Positions 45,748 through 54,328 are shown, counted from the stretch's first letter. The stretch is DNA of 55,736 bases from CAYWNA01 sp964459305 (GCA_964459305.1 CAYWNA010000066.1:1-55736), one strand, 5' to 3'. Made by a program: numbers and translations. Notes: generated by a model from the letters alone, not told the origin.

Positions 45748-45817
45748 GGTGCGGGTTTCAGTGCTCAGGCAGCGGCGTGCACAGGTTCTCGTTCAGCTTC
45801 CTATCCCTTGAGACCGA

Positions 45818-45881
45818 CACCTGAAGTCAAGAACCTGAACACGCAACACTGAACTCTTAACACCGAAACCTGAACACTCAA
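45818..45881 (-). repeat. Simple-word repeat, inverse relative of the array at 40010
   Basis: Words such as CCTGAAC, AACACTGAAC and AACACCGAAACCTGAACACT (45859-45878) follow one another up to the ATG at 45883. The last word matches the reverse complement of the 21-bp unit at 40010-40051 in 19 of 20 bases. The array reaches to one base from the start codon and leaves no room for a normal ribosome site. Confidence 0.65.
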
Positions 45882-45882
45882 A

Positions 45883-48099
45883 ATGCACCGTCTTTGTCTT
45901 CTTGCCATCTTGATCGGTGGAATCGCCTTTGGGCTCGCGCGGCCCTGCGACGAGGCCTGCGCTTGGGATGTTTCCGACAGCCTGCAGATCAAGGCCGTGC
46001 GGGTTGGCTTTGACGGAAACTACAAAGTGGGGCACTGGACGCCGCTTTGGATCACGCTTGTTGGCGGAACAAAGGACGTTCGCGGACAGTTGGAGTTGAC
46101 GACGCCCGATGGCGATGGCGTTCGGACCACCTACGACCGCGTCGGCGACGCATCGGTCAACGTGCCGGCCGGCAGCGAAGTCACCGTATTGCGATACCTC
46201 AGATTCGGTCGGGCTCATGGCGATCTAACGCTTCGCCTCGTCGCCGACGATGAAGAACTGGCCACGAGGTCTTTTTCCAGCAACGATTTGCCGACGCCGC
46301 TGTTATCTACAGACGAGTTGATCCTGTCGCTCGGCCGACCCATCGGTGTTGAAGAGGCGGTGCGGAGGAAACTCCGCGGCGAATCTCAGGAGACTGCCGT
46401 TTGTCGAGTTGAGAGGCCAGACGAATTGCCGCGACATTGGCAGGGCTACGAAGGCGTCAACACGGTTGTCGCGACGACAAGCGATGTGTGCATCCTGGAA
46501 CAAATAGACGACGAGCAATTCACAGCGTTCGAGCGGTGGGTGCAGCTGGGAGGCCGGCTGATCCTATGCGTCGGCCGCCGGGGAGAAGAGGTCTTCAGCG
46601 AACAGAATCCTTTGGCAAAGTTTGCACCGGGCAGCCAGGCTAAAGTCATCCCTCAGCGAAACACTTCCGGCCTGGAGAACTATGCCGGAGCGACGGAACG
46701 ATTGGAGTCGGTTGGGGCGAAGCGAATTCGGCGGTCTGGCATCGCCATGACGGAGTTCGCGGAAGCGCGCGGTCTCGTCGCAAGCAGCGAAATCGGCCCC
46801 ACTGGTCGTTTTCCGACGATCGTCCGATTTGCGTATGGGCTGGGACAGATTGTTTTCGTGGCGTTCGACCCGGATCAACCGCCGTTTGTTCAATGGCAGG
46901 GCCACCCGGGTCTAGTGGCACGAATCCTCCGCGGCGACGCGCTCGCCCGGCGTGACGAACTAGACGCGGATATGCATCTCGGCCAAGGCGCCCGTTTGGG
47001 ATACGAAGATTTGGTGGGGCAACTGCGTGCGGCATTGGACCAGTTCCAGGGCGTTACCCGCGCCCAGTTTTCCTGGATCGCGGGCCTGATTGCAGTTTAC
47101 ATCCTGCTGATAGGCCCGGCGGACTACTTCCTGCTGAAGAAACTGCGACGGATGCACTGGACGTGGCTGACCCTGCCGGTAGTCATAATCGGCTTTTGCG
47201 TATTGGCCTACCTGTTGGCGAATCGCCTGTCAGGAAATCGGCTGCACATTAACCATGTAGATCTGGTAGACGTGGATGTCGAAAGCTCGACGGTCCGGGG
47301 GACCACGTGGGCGCACATCTACAGCCCCACCACGCAGGCTTTCGATCTGTCCCTGGCATGGAACCTCCCCGCCCGACAGCGCGACCCCAGCAGCAAAGGT
47401 CAAATGCTGACTTGGCAGGGCCTGCCCGGCGATGGACTAGGCGGGTTGAACACGACGGCCACAGCCGCTTTGTTCTCCAAGCCTTACACCATTTCGCACA
47501 TCGTGAATCCATCCGATGTCCGACAACCGGAAATCAGCGGCATGCCTATCCAGGTTTCGGGCAGCAAGAGTCTGTCGGCACGTTGGTGGGCTAATGTCGA
47601 GTTGGATGCAACAGGAGAACTGACGATAGACAGCAATGGCCTGCTGAGCGGCCGATTGGCCAATCCGTTGGACATCGAACTGTCGGACTGCATGGTGGTG
47701 TACGAGAACTGGGCCTATCCGCTGAGCGGCGCCCTCGGACCTGGGGAAACCGTATCGTTCAGCGGTCTGTCGCCACGCAATCTGGAATGGCATCTAACAC
47801 GCCGCAAGGTCGTTGACACCCAAGACGTCGGAAGGCCCTGGGACCAACAAACGAGCGTCGTGCCGCGGATCATGGAAATCATGATGTTCTACGGCGCGGC
47901 CGGTGGAGAGTCGTACACCGGATTGACACACCGGTACCAACCCTACGTTGATCTCAGCGAACACCGGCGCATTGATCGGGCCATACTCGTCGGACGCGGG
48001 GCGGCACCGTCCAGCCAACTGATGCGGGATGGCCAGTCGCTTGGTGAGTATTGCGACCGTCATTGGACCTTTTATCGGTTGGTGTTTCCAGTGAGGTAG
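45883..48099 (+). CDS. Membrane protein of unknown function, paired with ABC ATPase
   Basis: 738 residues with a signal peptide (LCLLAILIGGIAFGLA). Residues 30-390 are an extracytoplasmic part with beta-rich segments (YKVGHWTPLWITLVGG, VQLGGRLILCVGRRGEE) and a GATase-like strand order. Two membrane helices lie at about 395-445 (IAGLIAVYILLIGPADYFLL and LTLPVVIIGFCVLAYLLA). The rest is extracytoplasmic again. Proteins of this shape often stand next to ABC ATPases of the Gld/YhhJ-like type in planctomycetes, as here. The start has no Shine-Dalgarno because simple repeats reach up to it. I do not recognise a named family. Confidence 0.75.
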   Translation: MHRLCLLAILIGGIAFGLARPCDEACAWDVSDSLQIKAVRVGFDGNYKVGHWTPLWITLVGGTKDVRGQLELTTPDGDGVRTTYDRVGDASVNVPAGSEVTVLRYLRFGRAHGDLTLRLVADDEELATRSFSSNDLPTPLLSTDELILSLGRPIGVEEAVRRKLRGESQETAVCRVERPDELPRHWQGYEGVNTVVATTSDVCILEQIDDEQFTAFERWVQLGGRLILCVGRRGEEVFSEQNPLAKFAPGSQAKVIPQRNTSGLENYAGATERLESVGAKRIRRSGIAMTEFAEARGLVASSEIGPTGRFPTIVRFAYGLGQIVFVAFDPDQPPFVQWQGHPGLVARILRGDALARRDELDADMHLGQGARLGYEDLVGQLRAALDQFQGVTRAQFSWIAGLIAVYILLIGPADYFLLKKLRRMHWTWLTLPVVIIGFCVLAYLLANRLSGNRLHINHVDLVDVDVESSTVRGTTWAHIYSPTTQAFDLSLAWNLPARQRDPSSKGQMLTWQGLPGDGLGGLNTTATAALFSKPYTISHIVNPSDVRQPEISGMPIQVSGSKSLSARWWANVELDATGELTIDSNGLLSGRLANPLDIELSDCMVVYENWAYPLSGALGPGETVSFSGLSPRNLEWHLTRRKVVDTQDVGRPWDQQTSVVPRIMEIMMFYGAAGGESYTGLTHRYQPYVDLSEHRRIDRAILVGRGAAPSSQLMRDGQSLGEYCDRHWTFYRLVFPVR

Positions 48100-48104
48100 A
48101 CGTA

Positions 48105-48134
48105 GAGTGGCGAGTGACAATTAGCGAGTGACGA
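48105..48134 (+). repeat. Short simple-word repeat before the ABC ATPase gene
   Basis: GCGAGTGAC occurs at 48110-48118 and again at 48124-48132 inside GAGTGG/CGAGTGAC words. The repeat fills most of the short gap after the stop at 48099, and its GTG at 48128 makes a misleading start codon. Confidence 0.55.
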
Positions 48135-48148
48135 AAGGCAGCAGTCCT

Positions 48149-49081
48149 GTGATCGAGACGCACGATCTGACGAAGAAATACGGCGAGATGTTTGCGATTC
48201 GCGCCATCGACTTGACGTTGGACGAGGGAGACTTGTTCGGATTCATCGGTCCGAACGGAGCCGGCAAAACGACGACCATGCGAATCATCGCCACGCTGCT
48301 GAATCCCACTTGGGGCGAAGCCTACGTCTGTGGCAACTCGATTTACACGAAACCGAGGGAAATCCGTCGTCTCGTGGGCTACATGCCGGATTTCTTCGGC
48401 GTGTACGACGACATGCGCGTCATCGAATACCTGGAGTTTTTTGCGGCGGCTTACCGCATCAAGGGCCCGCGGCGCCGCGAGGTCTGCAACGAGATGCTGG
48501 AAATCGTCGACCTGGATTTCAAACGCGACGCATACGCCAACACGCTTTCCCGCGGTCAGACGCAACGTCTTGGTTTGGCTCGGACACTGCTGCACGACCC
48601 TCAGGTGTTGCTGTTGGACGAACCGCTCAGCGGCCTCGATCCGCGCGCCCGAATCGAAATGCGAAACCTTCTGCGACGCCTCGGCCAGATGGGCAAGACG
48701 ATTATCGTCTCTAGTCACATCCTTCCGGAATTGGCAGACATCTGCAACAAGATCGGGATCATCGACCGCGGCGTGATGACGGTGAATGCAGCCGTCTCGG
48801 ACGTTATGAAACAAGTGCGCGAACGAACCGTGCTGAACATCGCCGTCAAAGGCGACGTAGATTCGGCGGCACGGCTGTTGGAGCAGCACGACAGCGTCGA
48901 TTGGGTCGACGTCAGGGACGGCCAGACCGTGGTCACGCTGAATGCAGATGTCGACGACTACAGCGACCTGCCCGATATGCTGGTTCGCAACGGCTGCCGG
49001 ATAACCCTGTTCCAGGAAGAACAGGTCAGCCTGGAATCCGCCTTCATGGCCCTCACCAAAGGCATGGGAGCCAAAACGTAG
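48149..49081 (+). CDS. ABC transporter ATP-binding protein
   Basis: 310 residues from GTG 48149, chosen because it directly precedes IETHDLTKKYG, the usual N terminus; the GTG at 48128 lies in a simple repeat. GPNGAGKTTTMR is the Walker A loop, LSRGQTQRLGLAR the signature (Arg in place of the first Gly), LLLDEPLSGLDP the Walker B and IIVSSHI the switch His. The C-terminal 90 residues form the small domain seen in ABC-2 type ATPases. The partner is probably the membrane protein ending at 48099. No ABC-2 permease with six helices lies nearby, since the next gene is on the other strand. Confidence 0.88.
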   Translation: MIETHDLTKKYGEMFAIRAIDLTLDEGDLFGFIGPNGAGKTTTMRIIATLLNPTWGEAYVCGNSIYTKPREIRRLVGYMPDFFGVYDDMRVIEYLEFFAAAYRIKGPRRREVCNEMLEIVDLDFKRDAYANTLSRGQTQRLGLARTLLHDPQVLLLDEPLSGLDPRARIEMRNLLRRLGQMGKTIIVSSHILPELADICNKIGIIDRGVMTVNAAVSDVMKQVRERTVLNIAVKGDVDSAARLLEQHDSVDWVDVRDGQTVVTLNADVDDYSDLPDMLVRNGCRITLFQEEQVSLESAFMALTKGMGAKT

Positions 49082-49082
49082 C

Positions 49083-49268
49083 TCAGCCGGCCGTTTCCAG
49101 TTCGTACAGCATTTCCACGGCGGCGCATGCATTCTCGATTCCGCCGATTTGCCCGATAAAATCTCGAAGTTCGGCCGCTTGTCTCTCGGTCAGGCCGCTG
49201 CCCTCGGATGCTAGCATCGCTGCGATTTCACGGGCGTTCATATCTTGGATGCGGATTTGCTCGGACAC
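49083..49268 (-). CDS. Small conserved-looking protein of unknown function
   Basis: 61 residues from GTG 49268. The minus-strand site AAAGGAG (complement of 49274-49280) lies five bases upstream, so the longer frame to 49337 is not needed. The sequence MNAREIAAMLASEGSGLTER followed by QAAELRDFIGQIGGIENA is all-helical and charged, with a regular pattern suggesting a three-helix bundle. It has no signal peptide and no known motif. Its stop is only one base from the stop of the convergent ABC ATPase gene. It may belong to the same transcript as nothing else, since the next gene upstream starts 1.4 kb away. Confidence 0.65.
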   Translation of the reverse strand: MSEQIRIQDMNAREIAAMLASEGSGLTERQAAELRDFIGQIGGIENACAAVEMLYELETAG

Positions 49269-49273
49269 GGAGG

Positions 49274-49280
49274 CTCCTTT
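49274..49280 (-). promoter_or_regulatory. Ribosome-binding site that fixes the GTG start at 49268
   Basis: The minus strand reads AAAGGAG five bases before GTG 49268. It selects this non-ATG start over the upstream ATG at 49337. Confidence 0.65.
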
Positions 49281-49370
49281 CGGGCATGGGGGACAAAGAA
49301 CGTATCGGCAGACGAGATGCGTCGGTTGAACACCCATGTCCCAATTGGTAAGAAATAATGCGCAGGCCGT

Positions 49371-50738
49371 TCAAGTCTTCCACGGCCCACGCATCGCGCG
49401 CCACCGCAGGCGATTCGCTTCGTCATCGTCCAGGAATTGTTCGGTGGACGGGTCCCACTTAATCGCCCGGCCGGTCCAATGTGCGATGCAGCCCAAGTGA
49501 GACACGATGGTTGATTGGCAGCCGATCGCCACGTCGCAGGCGGGGTGCTGGCGGGTCTTGATGCATTGAAGCCAGTTTTGGTGATGGTTACTCACGGGGT
49601 GCCATGGGTCGGTCCCGGTCCGAGGTTTTTCGAGTATCTCCTTGGGATGGGCCTCAAGATAGCCTCGACGTCCAACGTGGATCCAACCGTCCTCTCCTAC
49701 GAACAGAGCTCCGAAATTTTGAATTCGTGTGTCCTTGTTCCAACCCTCCGGCACGAGGTGTTTCTGTTCGTTCAGTTTCCAGTCGACGACCTGCAGCAGA
49801 ACTCCGTTGGCGTACTTGTAGGTCAACACCGGATACTGATCGGTTTCGGGAGGAACGACTTCGACCGGGCCGCTGTCGTCCATGCCGAGTCCCCATTGGA
49901 CGACGTCAAAGGCGTGAACGGCGTTGCTGGTCAAGTTGCCGCCCCCAAAATCGCGACAGAAGTGCCACGGCACCACGTGCGGTGGTTTCCCGTAGCGATG
50001 ATACCGGCCGTTGAAAGGCCGCCACGGCGCCGGGCCAAGCCATAAATCCCAATCCAAGCCCTCCGGTACCGGATCAATGGACAGATTCACATCGCTGCTC
50101 GTGCCCGGAAAGGCCACATACACAATTTTGACCTTTCCAATCGCACCGTCTTGAACCAAGCGGCAGGCTTTCTGAAACTCCGGCGTCGAACGCTGTTGAA
50201 GGCCGATCTGAAACACGGAGCCATATCGGCGAGCCGTTTCGGCCATGGCCCGCGCTTCCTGAATCGTTTTCGAAATTGGCTTCTCGCAATAAATGTCCTT
50301 GCCGCTCTTGGCTGCCATGACGGACGCCGTGGCGTGCCAATTGTCGCCGGTGGCGACGACCACGGCGTCGATGTCGTCACGGGCTAGAAGGTCACGCAGG
50401 TCGTTGTACGCCTGACAGCCGCGAAAGGTGCCGCTGGTTTGCCCGGCGGCATAGGCTTGCTCGACGGTCGCCTTGGAATCCTCGCGACGCCACTGGTCCA
50501 CATCACAAACCGCGACGACTTGCGCCTCGGGGTAGCCCAAGAAACACGCCACGTGCCCTCTGCCCATCATGCCAACGCCGATGAAGCCGAGTGTGATCCG
50601 GTCGCTGGGCGCAACCGATCCATCGGTGCCGATCGCGGAAGATCGGACAAAATAGGGCGCCGCGACGATTCCGGTTGCTGCCGCACAACCTTTAAGAATC
50701 TGTCGCCGGCTCAAACGATTTCGTACGTTCCGATCCAT
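49371..50738 (-). CDS. TAT-exported Gfo/Idh/MocA-family oxidoreductase
   Basis: 455 residues from ATG 50738, with AAGGAG (complement of 50746-50751) seven bases upstream; the frame further up to 50849 is not signal-like. SRRQILKGCAAATGIVAAPY is a twin-arginine signal. TLGFIGVGMMGRGHVACFLG is the Rossmann loop and DIYCEKPISKT carries the Glu-Lys-Pro motif with the catalytic Lys. WLGPAPWRPFNGRYHRYG and the ending IKWDPSTEQFLDDDEANRLR are shared with the other two minus-strand relatives below. The family oxidises sugars or sugar derivatives with a tightly held NAD(P); exported members are numerous in planctomycetes. Substrate unknown. Confidence 0.9.
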   Translation of the reverse strand: MDRNVRNRLSRRQILKGCAAATGIVAAPYFVRSSAIGTDGSVAPSDRITLGFIGVGMMGRGHVACFLGYPEAQVVAVCDVDQWRREDSKATVEQAYAAGQTSGTFRGCQAYNDLRDLLARDDIDAVVVATGDNWHATASVMAAKSGKDIYCEKPISKTIQEARAMAETARRYGSVFQIGLQQRSTPEFQKACRLVQDGAIGKVKIVYVAFPGTSSDVNLSIDPVPEGLDWDLWLGPAPWRPFNGRYHRYGKPPHVVPWHFCRDFGGGNLTSNAVHAFDVVQWGLGMDDSGPVEVVPPETDQYPVLTYKYANGVLLQVVDWKLNEQKHLVPEGWNKDTRIQNFGALFVGEDGWIHVGRRGYLEAHPKEILEKPRTGTDPWHPVSNHHQNWLQCIKTRQHPACDVAIGCQSTIVSHLGCIAHWTGRAIKWDPSTEQFLDDDEANRLRWRAMRGPWKT

Positions 50739-50818
50739 CAATGGTCTCCTTGGCAAGAGGTCCAGGGCGTTCCGTGTGGGATGGCTCGCGGTTGCAGGGA
50801 TCGGTGGAGAGCCGGAGA

Positions 50819-50883
50819 GGGCAAGAATATGTACGGCAAGAAAATGCAAGAGAGAAATATTCTTGCCGCCAATATTCTTGCCC
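50819..50883. repeat. 65-bp nested palindrome (GGGCAAGAATAT family)
   Basis: GGGCAAGAATAT at 50819-50830 pairs perfectly with ATATTCTTGCCC at 50872-50883. Inside it CGGCAAGAA at 50834-50842 pairs perfectly with TTCTTGCCG at 50860-50868. Its place, upstream of one gene and 128 bases beyond the stop of the other, fits a dispersed repeat as well as a terminator for the gene ending at 51011. Confidence 0.7.
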
Positions 50884-51010
50884 CTATCTTCTTTTCAACG
50901 GCGTGCCTCACCAAATGATCGCTCTGGAAGGGCTTGGGGTTTCGTCATCCGGACATTCGGTTGTCAACTCCCGCGTGCAGCGACTACATTCTTGCTGCGC
51001 GGAATGCGAT

Positions 51011-52354
51011 TCACGTCATGATCGATTGCCACGGTTCGCGCATGGCCCGCGTCAACTTTCGGGAGGCTTCGGCATCACCGATGAAGTCTTCCTTGATCGG
51101 GTCCCACGTGATTTTCCGCCCGAGGCGGACGGCGATCTCACAGACGTGACTAACGATGTCGGACCGAACTGCATCATCGATGTTACTGGCCGGCGTCTCG
51201 CGCGTTTTGACGCACTCAATGAAATTGCGCTCCTGGCCTCGACTCACCGGCAGACGGATGGCATCGACGCCCAACTGCGTTTTGCCAAGCGATTCCGGTT
51301 CGCAAAGCACGTCGGCGTAGTACACCGCGATCCACCCTTCGGTGCCGATCAGTTGAGCGTAGTTGTTAAGCCGTGCCAGACGGGGATCTTCATCCTTGGG
51401 AAGCCCGGTTGCCCAGTACGTCATCGTGATGCCTTTGGAGAACTGAATTCGCATGTCCCAGTTCGTCACCACATCGTTACAGCCTTTGTCGGGAATCGCG
51501 CCTGTTCCCTCGACCTCCCAGTCGCCCGCCAAGTGGGTATCGAAGGCCCATTGGAGCAGATCCAGCGGATGTGCTCCCCATCCGGCAATGAAGCCTATGG
51601 CATAGTCGTAAACGTGAAACCAGTTGGGGCCCCTGTCCGGACACCCCGAATAAGGCCGAAATGGCGCAGGGCCGAGCCAGAGTTCGTAGTCGAGATCTTT
51701 GGGCACCGGGAGCGGTTTTCGCGAGCCGCCCGGGACGCTGTTGGGCGCCTTGACGCGAATCTCTTTGATCTCCCCGATCTTGCCGTTGCGCACCAGCTCG
51801 CAACCCAGACGGCACGCGTCCCTGGCTCGGGCTTCGGTGCCATACTGAAAGACCCGGTCGTAGCGTTTGATCACTTCACGGCAAATCAGGTCTTGCGAGA
51901 CGCTGACACCCAGTGGTTTCTCGACGCACACGTCCTTGCCCGCCTTGGCTGCGGCAATGGTCATTGGCACGTGCCAGTGGTCCGGCGAGCCGATCGTGAC
52001 CGCGTCAATGTCGTCACGCGCAAGCACCTCCCGAAAATCGGTGTACATCTTGCAGTCGGTGTTCTTGTAGTGGGCATCTACGGTGCCCTTAGCCCGCTCA
52101 CGCACAGGCTTCCACACATCGCAGACCGCCACCACTTGGGCATCAGGGCAGCCCAACTGCTCGCGCACGTTCAACAGCCCTCGCGGACCGACACCGATAC
52201 CGGCGGTTACCACGCGCTCGCTAGCCGGCGGTTTCCCTTCGCCGCCCAGAGCCGTCGAGGTAATGACGTACGGCGCCGCCACCACGCCGCCTGCCACGGC
52301 AGCCTTTTTCAGGAACTGTCGCCTGCTGCAACGTCCGTTAGTCAACTGGCTCAT
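51011..52354 (-). CDS. TAT-exported Gfo/Idh/MocA-family oxidoreductase
   Basis: 447 residues. The start at 52354 is supported by AAAGGAG (complement of 52363-52369) eight bases upstream. CSRRQFLKKAAVAGGVVAAP is the twin-arginine signal. GIGVGPRGLLNV is the dinucleotide loop, SPDHWHVPMTIAAAKAGKD the following strand and helix, and VEKPLGVS the catalytic Glu-Lys-Pro site. The C-terminal domain has ELWLGPAPFRPY and ends ITWDPIKEDFIGDAEASRK. It shares the domain layout of the genes on either side, but about half of the residues differ, so these are not recent copies. It should act in the periplasm on an unknown sugar. Confidence 0.9.
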   Translation of the reverse strand: MSQLTNGRCSRRQFLKKAAVAGGVVAAPYVITSTALGGEGKPPASERVVTAGIGVGPRGLLNVREQLGCPDAQVVAVCDVWKPVRERAKGTVDAHYKNTDCKMYTDFREVLARDDIDAVTIGSPDHWHVPMTIAAAKAGKDVCVEKPLGVSVSQDLICREVIKRYDRVFQYGTEARARDACRLGCELVRNGKIGEIKEIRVKAPNSVPGGSRKPLPVPKDLDYELWLGPAPFRPYSGCPDRGPNWFHVYDYAIGFIAGWGAHPLDLLQWAFDTHLAGDWEVEGTGAIPDKGCNDVVTNWDMRIQFSKGITMTYWATGLPKDEDPRLARLNNYAQLIGTEGWIAVYYADVLCEPESLGKTQLGVDAIRLPVSRGQERNFIECVKTRETPASNIDDAVRSDIVSHVCEIAVRLGRKITWDPIKEDFIGDAEASRKLTRAMREPWQSIMT

Positions 52355-52472
52355 CAGTCATGCTCCTTTCTAACGATTTGGCGTCTCTCAACGTCGCATG
52401 GTTAAATGGGTCATTGGACTTGGTGATTGTTGATTCATCTGTCGATCACAAATTCGCCACGGCACTTTCAAG

Positions 52473-52578
52473 CTAGGCTCTGTTTCTTGACTCGTAATCC
52501 GCCGTAGCTGCGTTCGCCAGAATGCGGGGATTACCGCACTCTGGCGAACGCAGCTACGGGTTTTCAAACAAAGCCTAG
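52473..52578. repeat. 106-bp nested palindrome overlapping a stop codon
   Basis: Inner arms at 52502-52527 and 52534-52559 (26 bp, beginning CCGTAGCTGCGTTCGCCAGA) pair with one mismatch around a six-base loop. Outer arms CTAGGCTCTGTTT (52473-52485) and AAACAAAGCCTAG (52566-52578) pair with one mismatch. The stop codon of the gene ending at 52575 lies in the outer arm. The inner word CGCCAGA is shared with the 64-bp repeats at 33220 and 45283. Confidence 0.8.
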
Positions 52579-53882
52579 ATCTGCCACGGCTCGCGCCTCG
52601 GGCGCCAGGTCATTCGATTCGCCTCGTCGTCGTCGACGAATTGTTCCTGGGCAGGATCCCACTTCAGCGGCCGTTCGAGTTCCATGGCAATGTTCGCCAA
52701 ATGACACACCGTGGCGGAACGGTGACCGACCTCGATCGGGACGTTCAGCCCCCGAGCGGTTCGTTTCCGGACACAGTCAAGCCAGTTTCCCATGTGCGAA
52801 CCACTCCGATCAGCCGGTGCCAGGTGTATCTCGTCGGGCCCAATGCGGGAAGTCAGCAGCGATTTCGGTTCCGCGTCCCACCCGTCGCGAGCGACCCAGA
52901 TCGAGCCTTCGGTGCCCTCGAACCTTACGCCGCCTGTCTTCACTTCGCTGCCGCCGCTACGCAGTTCAAGCTCTACGCCGTTGGCGTATTTGAAATCGAC
53001 GGCGATGTCGTAGAACGTGTCGTGGATGCCGCTGGCGTTGCGTTTGCCGGACCCAGCCATTTCCAGCGGCCCCGAATCGTCGGCATCGAGCGCCCATTGG
53101 GCTATGTCCAGGTGGTGGGCACCCCAGTTGGTGATATCTCCGCCGGAGAAGTCGCTCACGAAACGAAACTTGTAGTGGCACCGATCCTTGTGATACGGCG
53201 ACCACGGCGCGGAACCAAGCCACATGTCGTAGTCGAACCCCGCCGGTACCGCCTGCGGCCTCCATGGGTTGTCGTTTCCCGACCGGGCATAAATCGTCAC
53301 CTTCACCTTTTGCAACTCGCCGATCCGCCCGTTGCGGACCAGTTCACAGGCCAGGGTGAATTTTTCATACTCGGGCGAACGTTGCTGGCTGCCTACTTGA
53401 AGGATACCACCGTACCGCGCGACGACGTCGGCCAGGATGCGGCCCTCCCGAATGCAAAGCGACACGGGCTTCTCGACGTACACCGCCTTGCCCGCTCGCA
53501 CGGCCGCGATGGCGATGGGCACATGCCAATGGTCCGGTGTGGCGACGACCACCGCATCGATGTCGTCTCGGTCCAAGACGCCGCGGAAGTCACTGAAAGC
53601 CATGCATCCCAGCGTTCCTGACATGGCGTTAATCTTGTCCTTGGCCCGCTCCCGATGCTCGGTATCCACGTCGCAGACGGCAACCACTTGATCTCCGCCT
53701 GCGATGATCTGCTGCCCGCGGCTGCCGGAGCCGATCAGCGCCGTGGTAATGCGGTCGCTGGCCGGCAGACGCCCCTGCGCGCCCAGCGCGGTAGAGGTGA
53801 TTACATAGGGCGCCGCAAACGAGACGCCCGCGCACGTTTTCAGAAACTCGCGTCGATTTGCATGTGTCGGTTTTGTTGGCAT
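52575..53882 (-). CDS. TAT-exported Gfo/Idh/MocA-family oxidoreductase
   Basis: 435 residues from ATG 53882, with AGGAG (complement of 53892-53896) nine bases upstream; the frame up to 54059 overlaps the remnant behind it. NRREFLKTCAGVSFAAPYVI is the twin-arginine signal. ALIGSGSRGQQIIAGG is the dinucleotide loop, TPDHWHVPIAIAAVRAGKAV follows, and YVEKPVSLC has the catalytic Lys. MWLGSAPWSPYHKDRCHYKF and the end LKWDPAQEQFVDDDEANRMT are the family's C-terminal marks. Its TAG stop lies in the outer arm of a palindromic repeat. It is the third of three relatives on the same strand, separated by 220-270 bp spacers and so probably not one tight operon. Confidence 0.9.
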   Translation of the reverse strand: MPTKPTHANRREFLKTCAGVSFAAPYVITSTALGAQGRLPASDRITTALIGSGSRGQQIIAGGDQVVAVCDVDTEHRERAKDKINAMSGTLGCMAFSDFRGVLDRDDIDAVVVATPDHWHVPIAIAAVRAGKAVYVEKPVSLCIREGRILADVVARYGGILQVGSQQRSPEYEKFTLACELVRNGRIGELQKVKVTIYARSGNDNPWRPQAVPAGFDYDMWLGSAPWSPYHKDRCHYKFRFVSDFSGGDITNWGAHHLDIAQWALDADDSGPLEMAGSGKRNASGIHDTFYDIAVDFKYANGVELELRSGGSEVKTGGVRFEGTEGSIWVARDGWDAEPKSLLTSRIGPDEIHLAPADRSGSHMGNWLDCVRKRTARGLNVPIEVGHRSATVCHLANIAMELERPLKWDPAQEQFVDDDEANRMTWRPRREPWQI

Positions 53883-53965
53883 ATCTGCTTTCTCCTGTAA
53901 CCGTTTGGCTATCCAGTGTAAGCCTATCGGCGCGGCATTTCCATGCCCTAGTCGGGATATCGCTG

Positions 53966-54328
53966 TCACTCTCGAATCAAACGAAGCACCGCCGGGGCAG
54001 GAAACGGGGCCGTGAACTCGCGATGGGCGCCGCCAGCGACGTTGGATATGGCTTTCCATTTGCCGGTGGCTGGCTGAAACCAGCGAGCCTGATACGCGAA
54101 TTCTTCCGCTGGTGTACAGCCTTTAGGCTGCGAAGACAGGCTGAAGCCTGGACTCCAACAACCCGCCAGGGTTGCGGTGAGGTCCACGCTTACGGATTGA
54201 CCGGCCGGCAAATAGACGAGGTATTCGCGATCAGGATCGGCGAGGCAGTAGCCGGTCGAGGCCAGCGAGCTGCGCGGCGTCATGGCGGCCAGATTAGTGC
54301 GAGAGTTTTCGGTGCGCATCCATCGCAT
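53966..54328 (-). pseudogene. C-terminal remnant of a secreted glycosidase (collagen-binding-like domain) with repeat insertion
   Basis: The frame reads TNLAAMTPRSSLASTGYCLA and then EYLVYLPAGQSVSVDLTAT, the pattern of the 'putative collagen-binding' C-terminal domain found behind DUF4038-type glycosidases. It ends ATGKWKAISNVAGG and REFTAPFPAPAVLRLIRE, also typical. The catalytic part is missing: upstream of 54328 there is no matching sequence. In the middle about 25 residues (AGCWSPGFSLSSQPKGCTP and following) are encoded by a palindromic repeat and break the domain. It is probably the leftover of a deleted gene. Confidence 0.6.
54110..54157. repeat. Palindromic repeat inside the glycosidase remnant
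   Basis: TGGTGTACAGCCTTTAGGCTG at 54110-54130 (first 20 bases shown by TGGTGTACAGCCTTTAGGCT) and 54137-54157 form imperfect arms around a six-base loop, with nested CAGGCTGAAGCCTG. The words AGCCTTTAGGCTG and GGCTGAAGCC mark it as another dispersed family. It is in frame with the remnant and encodes the odd Cys-containing stretch. Confidence 0.5.

Noticed and set aside
50741..52405. 554-codon open frame on the plus strand
   Set aside because: Antisense to a clear Gfo/Idh gene with a twin-arginine signal and ribosome site; the plus-strand product is not protein-like.
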